In this document: positions 62,076 to 64,000 of the stretch, piece by piece | Layout of the letters: every line of letters starts with the position of its first letter | Position numbering within the stretch: the first letter of the stretch is position 1 | Source: Sacculina carcini | Taxonomy: Eukaryota > Arthropoda > Thecostraca > Sacculinidae | NCBI GenBank assembly: GCA_916048095.2 | Contig: OU696588.1 | Location: 3,131,501 to 3,195,500, forward strand | Reading direction: 5' to 3' | DNA: 64,000 nucleotides | The notes under the pieces: model-generated | Database searches by the model: none | Told to the model about the DNA's origin: nothing | Seen by the model: only the letters and a program-made list of their open reading frames with translations | Position numbers and translations under genes: made by a program

Positions 62076-62322
62076 AGGGCCATTTGAGGGGCTCGTTGTC
62101 TCACGCACGATATTGAAATTCATCATAAACTAGCGCATAAAAGTACCGCAAGTCCCCAGGAGAACGAGGGCTGCTCATAATTGCATTTTCCCAAAGTCGG
62201 ACTTTTATTATAATGGTGCTATACTTATAATGGGGGCACCAAGGGTTTCCTCTGAGGAGACCCCTCAACACTCGGCGCCCCCCCCCCCGGCCGGGGTTCG
62301 GGGAGCGGCTGCTACAACTCTG
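62076..62322 (-). mobile_element. hAT MITE (CAGAGCCG family), left-truncated
   Basis: Opposite orientation to the elements at 28188 and 29621 and parallel to the fragment at 14022. The terminus at 62322 is the inverted CAGAGTTGTAGCAGCC. It shares CTCACGCACGATATTGAAAT and AAGTCCCCAGGAGA with the 14022 copy, and the C/G-rich end (CCCTCAACACTCGGCGCCCC) with the others. The left end is missing or degraded. Confidence 0.82.
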
Positions 62323-62541
62323 AAGTGCATTATTGCAACAAAAACAACGAAAGCACGCCCAGTTTACTACTATTAGCCCATCAAGCTACACGTCACTAGA
62401 CTATATGTCGCTACACGTCACTAGACTATATGTCCTATCCACAGCGGGAACTCCCGTATACGCAAGCGGAGTTGTTGAAAAACAAGCCAGAATCAGGACT
62501 CGAATCGCGAATTTTTGGAAGGATATATATATATATATATA

Positions 62542-62947
62542 CCGTAAATGCTGTATTTATCCGACATGCTCTAATAATTCGGCAGGCTCTAATAATCCGG
62601 CAGCTTCAGGTATGGGTTGAAAAATAATCCGGCAGGCTCTAATAATCCGGCACTTCCTGGAAAGGCTTATTGAAACTGCAACCACGATTCAGTTATAGTT
62701 CAGCAACAGTTTATTTAGCAATGGGCGATTACTACACAGAACAATACACTGTGGAGATACGCGTCTTCTCTCGTCCCTTTTATCAGTGCACTATTTTTTG
62801 TGTTGTAGTTTTTGCGCAATCCCACCGTGCGAAGTGACCAAAAATAATCCGACAGGCTCTAATAATCCGGCAGGCTCTTATAATCCAGCACCGTACGCAA
62901 GGGGTCGAAAAATAATCCGGCATGTCGGATAAAAAGAGCATTTACGG
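62542..62947. mobile_element. Tc1/mariner-pogo-like MITE
   Basis: The left end CCGTAAATGCTGTATTTATC (then CGACATG) and the inverted right end CCGTAAATGCTCTTTTTATC (then CGACATG) match closely. TA lies on both sides (62540-62541 and 62948-62949). Next to both ends are tandem copies of TCTAATAATCCGGCAGGC, in the same orientation at both ends. TTTATCCGACA plus a TA target is the style of pogo/Tigger relatives. The 406-bp element is non-coding. Confidence 0.75.
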
Positions 62948-62957
62948 TATATATACT

Positions 62958-63252
62958 CAGTGGCGGCGCCAGGATTCGTCTGATGGGGGGCAGAGGGGGA
63001 CTAAGCAAAAAGTTGTGGGGGCTTGGCGAAGCATGAAGAGCTACACTCAAACGCTGACTACGTAATATTATAATAAGGGACTGGGGCACACTGATTCAGT
63101 CCTCAAACTTGAACCAAAATTTCAGGGCTTCATTTGCAGGGGAGTACTACAATATTGCCCTATGAACATATTGGCAAAAAATATGTATATGCGGCCATAT
63201 TATAAAATATGATATATATAATAATGATATATATAATGATATATATAATGAT
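62958..63252 (+). mobile_element. hAT-like left terminus (fragment)
   Basis: CAGTGGCGGCGCCAGGATTC followed by G-runs is a common hAT-type terminus. No right end is found before the next element at 63253. The following sequence is anonymous, then a TATATAATGA repeat at 63208-63252. Confidence 0.5.
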
Positions 63253-64000
63253 TAGGGCTGTCAAAAAAGTAACCTAAAAATCAGAAAAAAGTAACTTTAT
63301 TTTCAAGAAAAAGTAACCTAAAAAAGTAACCTAAAAATAACCTGAGTTTTAAAGTTATCATCACTTTTGTATCGTTTTATCACATGTTTATCACGCCTTT
63401 GCTGATTAGTGCGCTGTGTGAAATACACGGTTTGTTTGTTGTTTGTTTGTGAACATATAAAGTAACATAACAACCAATAAAAAGGTAACCTAAAAATAAC
63501 CTCCTTCAAAAAAGGTCAATTTCTGTTTGCAGTTCTGAAGGAAGAAAATACACCAGTCCTTCTTTTTTATCATCTTTCCGAGTTGGTACTACTTTCCACC
63601 CTCTCCGATCTGGTAACATTTTTACAAAAAACAACCAAAAGTGACTTAAAATAATTTAGCTAACATCGAAAAAAGGAACATAACTATCAAAATATAATTT
63701 TAAGTGGAAAGCTCATACAAATGCGAAATACACTAATTGCAAATGTAAATATTTTTAGTAATGGTCGCAATAATGTTCGTTATATTTTTTAATGGAACTT
63801 TTTATCAAATAGCACGTACTACAGTAGCGTAAACACTGCATGTGTGAATGCCCCCCGTCATCCCATATGTCAAACGAGGGATAATGGCGCTATCTCACGC
63901 CCTGAAAATCACGTGCAAATTCCTGTTCAAGTAAATACGTACTTTCAAGTGCTACACTGCAGTATCTGGTATAGAGAGCTCACACACCTCGTACTATACC
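63253..64000 (-). mobile_element. Non-autonomous hAT element, second copy, cut by window end
   Basis: It starts TAGGGCTGTCAAAAAAGTAA and runs inverted relative to 55962-57044. Matching landmarks include GCGTAAACACTGCATGTGTG, GGCGCTATCTCA, GAAAATCACGTG and GCAGTATC right up to the window edge. Compared with the complete copy, about 0.3-0.4 kb would remain beyond position 64000. Many AGTAACCTAAAAA subterminal repeats. Non-coding. Confidence 0.92.

Overview
The window is metazoan nuclear DNA, probably from an invertebrate. There is no dense gene array. Coding sequence is scarce and split by very long introns, CpG is not obviously depleted, and the sequence is crowded with (CA)n/(GT)n microsatellites, short hAT-type inverted-repeat elements, two 5'-truncated LINEs and a tRNA-headed SINE. 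The species cannot be fixed from the sequence. Microsatellite-rich aquatic invertebrates such as crustaceans or molluscs would fit, but this is inference.

The one gene I can identify with confidence lies on the minus strand. Exon 1 (46328-46564) encodes 79 residues ending in the ubiquitin-specific-protease Cys box KGLLNEPGDNNCFLNAAVQ. Exon 2 (14298-14390) continues it in phase 0 with [15 protein letters not shown]...CIFCALK. Together they are the start of the catalytic domain of a USP53/USP54 family protein (Drosophila relative: echinus). Intron 1 is about 31.9 kb and intron 2 runs off the left edge, so positions 1-46564 are essentially the inside of this gene. The rest of the catalytic domain is not in the window.

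Layout. 1-14297 is intron 2: a LINE with an open reverse-transcriptase frame (141-1945, sense to the host gene), a microsatellite block (1946-3345), largely anonymous DNA, a second microsatellite block (11.9-12.9 kb) and a hAT MITE fragment 70 bp from the exon 2 donor. 14391-46327 is intron 1: more than thirty CA/GT tracts of 20 bp or more, several hAT MITEs (28188-28438, 29621-29872, 29951-30343, 31085-31243, 36435-36766, 42194-42491), two SINE copies (32490-32656, 35419-35610) and a 1.4-kb terminal-inverted-repeat element (43832-45255). 46565-64000 is the 5' flank: MITEs, two strong palindromes, a 217-codon orphan ORF (52854-53507), a CpG-rich patch (53.9-54.3 kb), a short LINE 3' end (55121-55449) and a dense transposon cluster from 55.9 kb to the right edge. 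That cluster includes a hAT element carrying a broken transposase remnant (60235-61473).

None of the DNA transposons seen here carries an intact transposase; they are passive or dead copies. The host-gene transcript would contain long UG repeats (where the plus strand reads CA) and CA repeats (where it reads GT). This is the main way the repeats and the gene could interact. Most long reading frames in the window are poly-(Thr-His) or poly-(Cys-Val) translations of microsatellites and are not genes.
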